Assembly: GCA_013298125.1 (NCBI GenBank)
Contig: JAAFJP010000029.1
Coordinates: forward strand, 1 to 64,000
Direction of reading: 5' to 3'
DNA: 64,000 nucleotides
Source: Cytophagales bacterium
GTDB taxonomy: Bacteria; Bacteroidota; Bacteroidia; Cytophagales; Spirosomataceae
Shown here: piece by piece, positions 10,116 to 19,370 of the stretch
Position numbering within the stretch: position 1 is the first letter of the stretch
How the letters are laid out: each line of letters begins with the position of its first letter
The notes under the pieces: model-generated
What the model saw: the letters and a program-made list of their open reading frames with translations, nothing else
Database searches by the model: none
Told to the model about the DNA's origin: nothing
Position numbers and translations under genes: made by a program

Positions 10116-12581
10116 ATGAAACATTTATTTACATTTCTCTTTTTACTTTTTTCCACTTATTCGCAAGCCCAGACCATCACTGGAAGAGTAACAGATGCCA
10201 CCACTAACGAAAAAATTGTAGGGGCATCCATCAAACTCGTAGGTACTGAAAAAGGCACTGTTACTGATGCCGAAGGGAAGTTCTCTCTGGAAGGTTCGGG
10301 TTCGATTCAAGTCTCTTTTGTGGGGTATAAAACCTTTGAAATGAAGGCAAAAAACAAATTTTTGGACATCCAATTAACGCCACAAGTAGCTGAATTACAG
10401 ACCGTTGAGGTTACGGGACGAGTAGCCAAAGATTATAACAGTGAATACTCTTTTTCTGCCACCAAAATCGCCGTTTTGAACAAAGATATTCCCCAAGCGA
10501 TTGCCACTGTAACGAAAGAATTGATTGCTGACCGTCAGGCTTTTCAGTTGGCAGATGCTGTGAAAATTGCGAGTGGCGTTGCTCCTTCGAGTTTTTATAA
10601 TCAGTACAATATCAGAGGAATAAGCCAAAATGAAGAGGGACAAATCATCAACGGAATGCGTACTCGTCAGTATTATTTTTTGCAACCTTTAACGTCCAAT
10701 ATTGAAAGAGTTGAGGTAATCAAAGGACCTGCGAGTGCTACTTTTTCATCGGTTGACCCAGGCGGAAGTATCAATTTAGTAACCAAAAAACCTTTGGCGA
10801 TAGATAGAAAAGAAGTCAGTATGAGCGTGGGGAGTTTCAGTACATTAAGAGGAACGTTGGATTTTACAGGACCATTGAACAAAGAAAAAACGTTACTTTA
10901 TCGCTTAAACGGTGCATATCAAGAAGCGGCTTCGTACCGTGATTTGGTTAAAAATAACTCTTTTTTATTATCTCCATCAATCTCATATATTCCAAATGAC
11001 AAAACTGCCATCAATGCAGAGATGATTGTCAGTAATATGCAGGGAAATTTAGACCGAGGACAACCCATTTTTGGAGTGGTAGCGGGAGTAGTTACCGACC
11101 TAAATAGTACGCCCAGAAGTCTAAATTTAGGAGCAACTAATGATTTTTTCAATTCAAAAGAGTTGATTATTACGGGAAATTTAGCCCATAAGTTTTCTAA
11201 AAATATTAGCTTCAACACGTCCTACATGAAGCAAACTTGGACGGAAGATTTACAAGAACACCGCACCACAAATGCCTTCGCACCCGACATTACGGGCAAA
11301 TCGGTTACTTCTTTGGCGGCTATGCAATTTGTGCAACGCAAGCAATTTTGGACGATTGATAACTTAAATGCTTATTTCAATTTTGAAGGAAACACAGGTA
11401 AAATCAAACATAAATTATTGGTAGGTTATGATTTACAAAGCTGGCAAAAACTCAAAGGCGGTGGGCAAAATGCAGCACGTGGATTTTTGTTGAAAGATGG
11501 TTCGGTTGCAGGGGCTTTCACAGTAGCTAATGCCGCTAATTATCAGACTGTTACGATTGGTGGCGTGGTTTTACCAAGACCCAATGTTAATTATGTTGAT
11601 TTGAATAATCCGAGTTATACCGTTAGAAATGTCAATGATTATACCACCAACGTAAGAACAGCGATTCCTTCGGCTTTAACAACTACCAACGCTATTTACA
11701 TTCAAGAATATTTGCAATGGAATAAATTGACGGTATTATTGAGCCTAAGAAATGAGTGGTTTGAAGACATTACTTTCTACCAAACACCCACTGAAAGTTC
11801 ATTCAAAAACGAAAAATTATTGCCAAGAATTGGACTTACGTATGCCGTTACTAAGAACATAAACGTCTATGGAACGTATTTAGAGGGTTTTCAGCCACAA
11901 TCAAACACGGTTACGTTGATGCCAAGTACGGGTTCTTTTTTCTGGACAGCCAAATCAGCGGCAGCATTTAAACCTTTGGAAAGTGATTTAAAAGAAGTGG
12001 GTATGAAAGCTAATTTATTCAAAAATAGAATCAGTTTGACGGCTTCGATTTATGAAATTAATCAGAAAAATATTTTGATGAATGCCAACGACCCTACCCA
12101 ACCCGATTTGTTAGTGCAACGTGGGGCGGATAGAAGTCGTGGTTTTGAGATGGATTTGGCGGGATATATTCTACCAAATTGGCAAATCAATGCTTCGTAC
12201 AGTTACATTGATGCTAAAATCGTAACGGATTTTAATGAGAAATTGAATGGCGAACGCAAAGAAAACGTGCCGATGAACAGTGCCAATATCTGGACTCGCT
12301 ATAATTTTAACACCAATTCTGCCCTCAAAGATTTAGGCATTGGCTTAGGATTTCAACACAGTGGCAGCAAAATTCCTTGGTTCACGAGAGCTTTTGAAGT
12401 ACCAGCATATACCTTGTTGGACATGGCTTTTTATTACACCCCAACCAAAAGCAATATGCAGTTAGCCTTGAATATCAATAACTTAACGAATGAAAATTAT
12501 TTTATCGGAGCTCAAAGTTATTTACGTTTATTCCCAGGAGCACCACGTAATTCGACTTTGACTTTGACTTATAAATTTTAA
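10116..12581 (+). CDS. TonB-dependent siderophore-type receptor with CarboxypepD_reg-like domain
   Basis: Signal peptide, ITGRVTDATTNEKIVGASI, plug VEVIKGPASATFSSVDPGGSINLVTKKP, C-terminal ...TLTYKF. Confidence 0.9.
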   Translation: MKHLFTFLFLLFSTYSQAQTITGRVTDATTNEKIVGASIKLVGTEKGTVTDAEGKFSLEGSGSIQVSFVGYKTFEMKAKNKFLDIQLTPQVAELQTVEVTGRVAKDYNSEYSFSATKIAVLNKDIPQAIATVTKELIADRQAFQLADAVKIASGVAPSSFYNQYNIRGISQNEEGQIINGMRTRQYYFLQPLTSNIERVEVIKGPASATFSSVDPGGSINLVTKKPLAIDRKEVSMSVGSFSTLRGTLDFTGPLNKEKTLLYRLNGAYQEAASYRDLVKNNSFLLSPSISYIPNDKTAINAEMIVSNMQGNLDRGQPIFGVVAGVVTDLNSTPRSLNLGATNDFFNSKELIITGNLAHKFSKNISFNTSYMKQTWTEDLQEHRTTNAFAPDITGKSVTSLAAMQFVQRKQFWTIDNLNAYFNFEGNTGKIKHKLLVGYDLQSWQKLKGGGQNAARGFLLKDGSVAGAFTVANAANYQTVTIGGVVLPRPNVNYVDLNNPSYTVRNVNDYTTNVRTAIPSALTTTNAIYIQEYLQWNKLTVLLSLRNEWFEDITFYQTPTESSFKNEKLLPRIGLTYAVTKNINVYGTYLEGFQPQSNTVTLMPSTGSFFWTAKSAAAFKPLESDLKEVGMKANLFKNRISLTASIYEINQKNILMNANDPTQPDLLVQRGADRSRGFEMDLAGYILPNWQINASYSYIDAKIVTDFNEKLNGERKENVPMNSANIWTRYNFNTNSALKDLGIGLGFQHSGSKIPWFTRAFEVPAYTLLDMAFYYTPTKSNMQLALNINNLTNENYFIGAQSYLRLFPGAPRNSTLTLTYKF

Positions 12582-12588
12582 CCAGTTG

Positions 12589-12651
12589 AAACCTTATAGG
12601 TTTTGAAAACCTATAAGGTTTACCAAAATTCCCCCTCTGGGGGTTAGGGGG
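12589..12651. repeat. Perfect palindrome plus C/G-rich repeat abutting the next start codon
   Basis: aaaccttataggttttgaaaacctataaggttt (12589-12621), then tccccctctgggggttagggggc just before ATG 12654. Confidence 0.75.
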
Positions 12652-12653
12652 CT

Positions 12654-14096
12654 ATGAACTCAGAAATTTTAATTGCTAAACTCTTCATAAAAACCGCCTT
12701 CAAAAACAAGGCGGTTTTTATCCTTACCCTATTCATTGGATTATTATTGATTTATGCAGCCTTTTCGGGATGGACAAATTTCAAGTATCAAAATGACATG
12801 AAGGTAAAATATCAAGAACAATCTCGTAAAGATTGGTTGAGTAATCCTGATAAACATCCGCACAGAATGGCTCATTACGGCAATTTTGCCTTTCGTTCCA
12901 AAGCACCATTGAGCGTTTTTGATTTTGGGATGGAAAGTTTCTTTGGAAATTCCATTTATTTAGAAGCTCATAAACAAAACACTACCAATTTCTCAGAAGC
13001 GGGTTTTTCAACGGGAATGTTGCGTTTTGGAGAAATCAGTATTGCCATGATTTTGCAAGTTTTGTTGCCTTTGCTGATATTTTTCTTAGGTTTTTCAAGC
13101 ATCGCATCTGAAAGAGAAAATGGCACTTTGAAGATTTTATTGAGTCAAGGATTGAGTTGGAAGCAATTGATTTTGGGTAAAAGTTACGGACTGATTGGCG
13201 TGGTAATGACGATTTTTATTCCTGTGATGATTACCATTTCCCTGATTTGGATAACGATTCAAGGCGAAAATATTACCGTGGAAGAAACGCTCAGATTGCT
13301 TTTGATTATCATTTCATACTTCGTATATCTCAGTATTTTTTGTGTGATTGCGGTTTTGATTTCTGCCATCAGCAAAACCTCCAAAACAGCTCTGACTTCA
13401 TTAATTGGGCTTTGGTTGATGCTCACGATTGTACTTCCGAGAGCAACACAAGCCTTGGGGAAAGCCATTTATTCAACTCCCTCAAAAGTGAAATTTGAGT
13501 CGGATATTGATGCAGATGTGGTTAAAGTAGGCGACAGTCATAATCCCGACGACCCTTACTACAAATCGTTAAAGGATTCATTATTAGCCACTTACAAAGT
13601 AGATTCTGTTAAAAAATTGCCCTTTAATTATGGAGGTTTTCAGATGAAAGAGGGTGAAAAAATTAGTGCCAATATTTATCAAAAACATCAAAAAGAACTT
13701 TGGAATATTTATTACAAACAAAATAGTTTTTCAAAAATATTGGCTTTTGTAAATCCTTATATGGCAATAAAAAACTTGTCGATGGCATTATCAAGTACTG
13801 ATTTTAGTTCGTACACGGAATTTCAAGAACAAGCCGAGGCATATCGCTATCACGTGAGCCAAGAAATGAACGAACTTCAAATGAAGTACATCAGCAATAA
13901 TGCTAAAAGTTCGGCGGGTAAAAGTAATATTATCGACAAAAAACATTGGGAAGATATGCACGATTTTCAGTATAAACCATCAGGAATTGGTAAGGTTTTC
14001 AGCAATGAATTGATTTCTATTTTAGCCTTTTTGTTTTGGATTGGCTTACTATTTTTCCTGATAAGATTACTATCTAAAAACCTCAAAGCAATATGA
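12654..14096 (+). CDS. ABC transporter permease (DUF3526-type)
   Basis: Multi-TM ABC-2-like protein with large extracytoplasmic loop; 'SERENGTLKILLSQGLSWKQLILGK'. Confidence 0.75.
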   Translation: MNSEILIAKLFIKTAFKNKAVFILTLFIGLLLIYAAFSGWTNFKYQNDMKVKYQEQSRKDWLSNPDKHPHRMAHYGNFAFRSKAPLSVFDFGMESFFGNSIYLEAHKQNTTNFSEAGFSTGMLRFGEISIAMILQVLLPLLIFFLGFSSIASERENGTLKILLSQGLSWKQLILGKSYGLIGVVMTIFIPVMITISLIWITIQGENITVEETLRLLLIIISYFVYLSIFCVIAVLISAISKTSKTALTSLIGLWLMLTIVLPRATQALGKAIYSTPSKVKFESDIDADVVKVGDSHNPDDPYYKSLKDSLLATYKVDSVKKLPFNYGGFQMKEGEKISANIYQKHQKELWNIYYKQNSFSKILAFVNPYMAIKNLSMALSSTDFSSYTEFQEQAEAYRYHVSQEMNELQMKYISNNAKSSAGKSNIIDKKHWEDMHDFQYKPSGIGKVFSNELISILAFLFWIGLLFFLIRLLSKNLKAI

Positions 14097-15439
14097 TAAC
14101 CCTAATTTTAAAGAATTTCTTACGGTCAAATAGTGTAAAGATTGGCGTTTTGTTCTTGCTTCTATCTGGAATAATTAGCCTTTTTGTGGGTAAACAATTC
14201 ATGGCTAAACAGAAGCAAAGTGTTGCTGAAACAGCCCAATATCAACAAAAACACATTGCCGATAATGTGAAAAATCACAAAGACGAAATGGGTCTTTTGT
14301 TGTATTATTTAAAGTTTTCGTTGGTCAATAACACCTTGCCAATCAATGCTTTATCTATTGGTCAGCGAGATGTGAACCCTTCTATTCAAAGTGTAACTAT
14401 TCGAGGTTTAGAAGCCCAAAAGTATGATGCTGATTTGAATAATCCCTACAATTTGTTATTAGGAAACATTGATTTTAGCTTCGTTTTAATCTTCCTTTTT
14501 CCTTTAATCATCATTGCATTTACCTATAATATTATCTCCGAAGAAAAAGAAAGTGGCACTTGGAAAATAGTCGTGATTCAAAGTAGAAGTCCTTTTTCGT
14601 TCATTTTTCAACTATTTTCAGTTCGATTTTTGGTGGTACTATTGGTTTTATTTGTAACACTTTTCATGGGCTGTATTTTCTTGGCAATTCCATTAGATTC
14701 AGCTTTTTTGACGTATTTATTGGTCTCCATTTTATACATTTTATTTTGGTTTGGTGTATGTTTTTGGGTAGCTTCCTTGCATAAAAGTTCAAATTTCAAT
14801 GCGGTGATTCTGTTATCAATTTGGATATTTCTCATCATTATTTTACCCGCTTCCATCAACAATTTTTTAGTCAATAAATATCCAACGCCCGAAGCCTTAG
14901 AAACGACCCTGAAACAACGAAAAGGCTATCACGAAAAATGGGACACGGACAAGCAAGCAACCGTAGATAAATTCTTTGCCCATTACCCCCAATTCAAGAA
15001 ATTCAAAATGCCCGAAGGAGATTTTAATTGGCTTTGGTACTACGCCATGCAACAAATGGGCGATGATGAATCCGCAAAACAGTCGAAGGAATTAAGAGAA
15101 AAATTAGATAAACGCAATGAATTGAGTGCCAATATTGCTCAATTTATTCCAACGCTTCATTTACAAATTCAATTGAATGAAATAGCAAAATCTGGCTTGA
15201 CAAATCAGTTACTATTCTTAGATGAGGTAACTTATTTCCACGAAAAAAATAGGCTTTATTTTTACCCAAAAATATTCAGCGAAGCACCTGTGAGTTCTGA
15301 AAAATGGGAAAAGTTTAAGGTTCAAACTTTTACCGAGGAGAGTTCTTTGAATTATACAAAGATTTTCTTCCCTCTAATGGTTTTTATTGGGATTTTTATT
15401 GGTTTGGGGTATATGAATTTTAGAATAAAAAAATCCTAA
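14093..15439 (+). CDS. ABC transporter permease (DUF3526-type)
   Basis: 4-nt overlap with preceding permease; 'SEEKESGTWKIVVIQSRSPFSFIF'; paralogous layout. Confidence 0.75.
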   Translation: MITLILKNFLRSNSVKIGVLFLLLSGIISLFVGKQFMAKQKQSVAETAQYQQKHIADNVKNHKDEMGLLLYYLKFSLVNNTLPINALSIGQRDVNPSIQSVTIRGLEAQKYDADLNNPYNLLLGNIDFSFVLIFLFPLIIIAFTYNIISEEKESGTWKIVVIQSRSPFSFIFQLFSVRFLVVLLVLFVTLFMGCIFLAIPLDSAFLTYLLVSILYILFWFGVCFWVASLHKSSNFNAVILLSIWIFLIIILPASINNFLVNKYPTPEALETTLKQRKGYHEKWDTDKQATVDKFFAHYPQFKKFKMPEGDFNWLWYYAMQQMGDDESAKQSKELREKLDKRNELSANIAQFIPTLHLQIQLNEIAKSGLTNQLLFLDEVTYFHEKNRLYFYPKIFSEAPVSSEKWEKFKVQTFTEESSLNYTKIFFPLMVFIGIFIGLGYMNFRIKKS

Positions 15440-15456
15440 ATAATAATCCCTAACAA

Positions 15457-15489
15457 GAAAACCCTTCGGAGACTCCAAAGGGGTTTTTT
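15457..15489. terminator. Intrinsic terminator, possibly bidirectional
   Basis: aaaacccttcggagactccaaaggggtttttt between convergent genes. Confidence 0.65.
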
Positions 15490-15490
15490 G

Positions 15491-15979
15491 TTATTTCTGC
15501 AAACTAAATTCTTGATTACTAAACGATTCAGTCGTTGGAGTTTTTACGACATTAAATTCGTGTTTTGTCGCCAAATGGCAAGCGTTACAAGTATTTGTCA
15601 ATTCGGAAAAACTACTTTTAAACACAGCCAGATTCTTTTTGTCAATGGCAGATTTCACATTGTCCAAAGACGGATTTACCATATTCATCAACTTACTTTC
15701 TTCTCTATCGGATTTGTATTTTTGAATATCCTCAACCAATTCCAAAATCTCTTCGACCTCAAACTCCGCTAATTTCCAATTTTCATTTTTACCCGCATAC
15801 CACAATTTAGCGTGATGAGCTTGAATACCATTCATAAATTCGCCAAGTCCAGGGCTATAAGTGTTAGCGAGTTTTTTCTCTAAACTGTCAATTCTACTTT
15901 GCAATTTACCCTCATTGGTCGGAGGATTTGAACAAGACATTACTAAAAATACCAAGGCTACATACGTTTTCTTTATCAT
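15491..15979 (-). CDS. Lipoprotein with single CxxCH haem-binding motif
   Basis: Lipobox VMSC; 'NTCNACHLATKHE' near C-terminus. Confidence 0.65.
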   Translation of the reverse strand: MIKKTYVALVFLVMSCSNPPTNEGKLQSRIDSLEKKLANTYSPGLGEFMNGIQAHHAKLWYAGKNENWKLAEFEVEEILELVEDIQKYKSDREESKLMNMVNPSLDNVKSAIDKKNLAVFKSSFSELTNTCNACHLATKHEFNVVKTPTTESFSNQEFSLQK

Positions 15980-16020
15980 ATTTTAAGAGTTTAATTTTTA
16001 CTAAATATACAGCAAAAATC

Positions 16021-17775
16021 TCAAAGCCCCGAAGGCTTAGGCTTAAATGGATTCTCAAAAGTATTCACACCACGAGTTTTGAATTTTCGTTTGTAAACTT
16101 TATCAATGGCAGTAACGTACATCGTATCAAAATCTTTTCCTCCAAAACACAAATTAGAACTGCCTTTTGTGGGAATTGGAATAATGGCATTTACACGTCC
16201 TAATTGGTCAAGAATTTGGATTCCTAAGTTTGTAGTAACGTAAATTTTACCGTCTTTATCGCATTTCAAGCCATCCGCCCACGCTACACCGTCCACATCC
16301 TGTCCGTGTAACCATCCGTAACGTTGTTTATGTACGAGTTTTCCATCCGCTTGAATTTGATAAATCCAAACCCAATGCGTAGCGGATTCTGTGATATACA
16401 ATTGCGTTTGGTCGGGTGAGAGGGTTAGACCATTAGCAAATTTTAATCCCTCATCTACTACCAATTTTTCACCATTTGGACGAATCAAAATTATTTTGCT
16501 GGGTTTGTCCACACCATCGGGTGAGGTGATGTACATATTGCCATTTTTTGCAATCACGACATCATTGCCTGCCACACTATCGGCAAACGTCGTTTCTTTG
16601 TTATTTTCATCATAACGAAATACCTTTTTAGAGCTTCCAGAAACTGTATATCGCATTCCATCCGTTGCAATGGCTGTTCCGCTGGCTTTTTTAGCATCAA
16701 TCTTCAAAACTTGAACCTTGCCATCGAGACCAATTTTATAGGTTTTTGAATTAGGAATATCTTGAAAAAACACCTCTCCTACTGCGTTTGCAACAGTTCC
16801 TTCGGTGAACGTATAACCCTCCCCGACCAACTCCCAACCTTGATTTTCTATCAAAATATCATTCAAATATTGGTTTTTATTTTTGTAAGTTGGGGTAATC
16901 TTTTCAGGATAATTTTTCCATAACCAACGCATGGCATTCGGAAAAACCGCCGTTCCATGTTTGGCATTATGTCCCCCTTCGCCCCAAACGCTTTTTACGG
17001 AATATCCTGCATAAATCAAAGCCCTCTCCATCATCTGATTCGCCATCCACCAATCACCGCCGTAGATATTCAAATCGTTTGAACCATCTTGCAAATAAAC
17101 TCGGATTGGCTTGGGTTCGTACTTCCGAATCAAAGTTGGATAATCGTCAGCCCCACGCAACCCCACATACGTCCCGATAGAACTAAAAACCTTAGAAAAT
17201 GCCTCTGAATGCTCCCAAGCGGCAGTAAAGGCACAAACAGCTCCACTACTTATCCCGCCAATGGCTCTATCATTGCCATTTTTTGAAAGAATAATTGCTC
17301 TTCCATTAGTCGTTTTTTGTTTTTCAACTTCGGGTAATATTTCATTCAAAATAAACCTTGCATAGGCATCCCCCAAACCATCATATTCAAAACTTCGATT
17401 AAATCTATCCAATGCCTCATCGGGTTTTGCGGCTTTCACTCGCCCGTGCATCACGAAAACACCAATGGTCACGGGCATTTCTTTTTTATGAATCAAATTA
17501 TCAAAAACCGTTGGGGCTTTCCATAATACTCCATCCTGATTCACATATACACAAGCGGGTTTGTCTGGACGATATTGTGCTGGTATATAGACAGTTATCT
17601 CTCTCGAAGTGCCAGAAAAAATCTTTGAATTTTCAAAAGTAAATTTCAAAATCTCACCTTTCGGAACGTTTGGCTTTTCGATTGAAGCTGAATCTTCTGG
17701 ATAAGATTCGGTAGGAGATTGAGCTAAGAGATTGATTTGGAGGAAAATACAGAGGAGGGTTAGTAAGTTTTTCAT
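16021..17775 (-). CDS. Esterase (enterochelin-esterase-like) fused to SMP-30/gluconolactonase-like domain
   Basis: GGISSGAVCAFTAAW nucleophile elbow in N-terminal half; C-terminal 'DGVAWADGLKCDKDGKIYVTTNLGIQILDQLG' SMP-30 pattern. Start set at MKNLLTLL; the longer ORF start lies in repeat DNA. Confidence 0.8.
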   Translation of the reverse strand: MKNLLTLLCIFLQINLLAQSPTESYPEDSASIEKPNVPKGEILKFTFENSKIFSGTSREITVYIPAQYRPDKPACVYVNQDGVLWKAPTVFDNLIHKKEMPVTIGVFVMHGRVKAAKPDEALDRFNRSFEYDGLGDAYARFILNEILPEVEKQKTTNGRAIILSKNGNDRAIGGISSGAVCAFTAAWEHSEAFSKVFSSIGTYVGLRGADDYPTLIRKYEPKPIRVYLQDGSNDLNIYGGDWWMANQMMERALIYAGYSVKSVWGEGGHNAKHGTAVFPNAMRWLWKNYPEKITPTYKNKNQYLNDILIENQGWELVGEGYTFTEGTVANAVGEVFFQDIPNSKTYKIGLDGKVQVLKIDAKKASGTAIATDGMRYTVSGSSKKVFRYDENNKETTFADSVAGNDVVIAKNGNMYITSPDGVDKPSKIILIRPNGEKLVVDEGLKFANGLTLSPDQTQLYITESATHWVWIYQIQADGKLVHKQRYGWLHGQDVDGVAWADGLKCDKDGKIYVTTNLGIQILDQLGRVNAIIPIPTKGSSNLCFGGKDFDTMYVTAIDKVYKRKFKTRGVNTFENPFKPKPSGL

Positions 17776-17833
17776 GATAGTTTTTGGGGGATATTTTCTG
17801 AACTGTAAAAAGTTTGTTTGTAACAGTTGATGG

Positions 17834-17958
17834 GACACAGATGACACAGATTCTGCGAAGCACAGATTTTCACAGATTTTCACAGATTTTGATTCTTTAA
17901 TCTGTGAAAATCTGTGTTATTTTTAATATCTCAATTCCATTGTGGGTTCATCTGTGTC
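17834..17958. repeat. Palindromic element with 3x 10-bp tandem repeat (cacagatttt)
   Basis: gacacagatga (17834-17844) / tcatctgtgtc (17948-17958); tandem cacagatttt at 17861-17890 opposed by aatctgtgaaaatctgtg. Confidence 0.8.
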
Positions 17959-17976
17959 TTATTTTTTTGAAATATA

Positions 17977-18006
17977 CAAAAAAAGCCCAATGCTTGACAT
18001 TGGGCT
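17977..18006 (-). terminator. Intrinsic terminator of candidate sRNA
   Basis: 9-bp perfect stem agcccaatg/cattgggct followed on the minus strand by TTTTTTT. Confidence 0.75.
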
Positions 18007-18219
18007 GAGTTAAAATATTCAGAAGTATGATGCTAAATAAATGTTTTTGTTTAAGACAATTGTCTGTGGGAATGCATTTCATCCCCGCAGACACTGTACA
18101 CCATTAACCATTTTTATAAACAAAAACTAACCAAATCGTCTTCATGAAGAAGACATTGTACTATATTTTGAAACCTTGTTTAACGAGTCTTAAACAATGC
18201 TATACTATGCTAACTAATT
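17977..18219 (-). ncRNA. Candidate structured small RNA with Bacteroidota-type promoter and intrinsic terminator
   Basis: Minus strand: TTTG-N18-TATATTTG promoter (about 18226-18255), 11-bp closing helix (18047-18057 / 18187-18197), apical hairpin 18061-18093, terminator AGCCCAATG-TCAAG-CATTGGGCT followed by U-tract. Confidence 0.6.
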
Positions 18220-18354
18220 GTGATGCAAATATAAAAATATTTTTTGCTAATCAAAACAATTTGACAATAAATATGAATAAAATGCAAAAATCATATCATA
18301 AATAGTTTAAATCAGTATATTTGCCCTTGACGAAACCTGCCAAAATAGATTTTT

Positions 18355-19368
18355 ATGGATAATATTACATTTAGTTCAAGTTCAAGTAAACCTAAATTTC
18401 AACAATTGATTGAATATGTTGTCGGTCTGATTGAGGATGGAGGATTGGTGCGTGGGCAAAAATTACCCTCTATCAATGAGGTCTCCGCCAACTCTGGGAT
18501 TGCCCGTATGACTGTTGCGAAGGCGTACGAAGAATTGCGTGAGATGGGTTTGGTAAGTTCACATCACGGGAAGGGTTTTTATGTGGCAAGTACTGATACT
18601 CGTAATCAACTCAATATTTTTGTGTTGTTTGATGCTCTTACGCCTTACAAAGAAATTTTGTACGATAATCTCATTGCGGGTTTAGGCGGAAATGTGAATG
18701 TAAATATCTTTTTTCATCATCATAATTTGAAGGTTTTTGAAAGCCTTTTGGTGAATAATATTGGCTCGTATAATTATTACGTTGTGATGCCACATTTCAA
18801 CGTTGATACTTCAAAATTACTGCAAGAAATTCCCAAAGAAAAACTCCTGATTCTGGATATTGATGCTCCAAAATTAGGAAATGATTATGCTATCTTATAT
18901 CAAGATTTTGAAAGAAATATCTACAATGGACTCTCCAAAGCCACTTTATTGATAAAAAAATACGAAACGTTTTCTTTGGTTTTGAGTAGCAAAAACTTTC
19001 AATATACTCCCGTGGGGATTATTAATGGTTTTGAAAAATATTGTAAAGAACAGGCTATCAGCTATGAGATTATTTCTAATTTGGAAGAAGAAGAACACCT
19101 CCAAAAAGACCATGCTTATTTAGTTTTTCGAGAAAATGATTTAGTTAGATTCATCAATTGGTCGAATAAAAAAGGATGGAAATTGGGTGAGGATATTGGG
19201 CTAATTTCGTACGACGATACCCCCATCAAAGAGATTTTGGCGGAAGGAATCACAGTAATTTCAAACGATTTTGCTCTCATGGGGAAGCGAGCGGCGGAGA
19301 TGATTTTGACCAGAGAAAAAGGGCGTTTTGTGAATGAGAGTCGGTTTATTGAGCGGAGGTCTTTGTAA
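18355..19368 (+). CDS. GntR-family transcriptional regulator with LacI-like sensor domain
   Basis: N-terminal wHTH 'GQKLPSINEVSANSGIARMTVAKAYEELREMGLVSSHHGKGFYV'; C-terminal periplasmic-binding-like domain. Confidence 0.9.
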   Translation: MDNITFSSSSSKPKFQQLIEYVVGLIEDGGLVRGQKLPSINEVSANSGIARMTVAKAYEELREMGLVSSHHGKGFYVASTDTRNQLNIFVLFDALTPYKEILYDNLIAGLGGNVNVNIFFHHHNLKVFESLLVNNIGSYNYYVVMPHFNVDTSKLLQEIPKEKLLILDIDAPKLGNDYAILYQDFERNIYNGLSKATLLIKKYETFSLVLSSKNFQYTPVGIINGFEKYCKEQAISYEIISNLEEEEHLQKDHAYLVFRENDLVRFINWSNKKGWKLGEDIGLISYDDTPIKEILAEGITVISNDFALMGKRAAEMILTREKGRFVNESRFIERRSL

Positions 19369-19370
19369 CC

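Noticed and set aside
17654-17883. Extended N-terminus of the esterase (MKICENLCFAESV...) and 69-aa antisense-frame ORF
   Set aside because: Derived from cacagatttt repeats; signal-peptide start at 17775 is far more likely.
17861-17890. CRISPR array
   Set aside because: Repeats are 10 bp with no spacers; tandem array only. No cas genes in the window.
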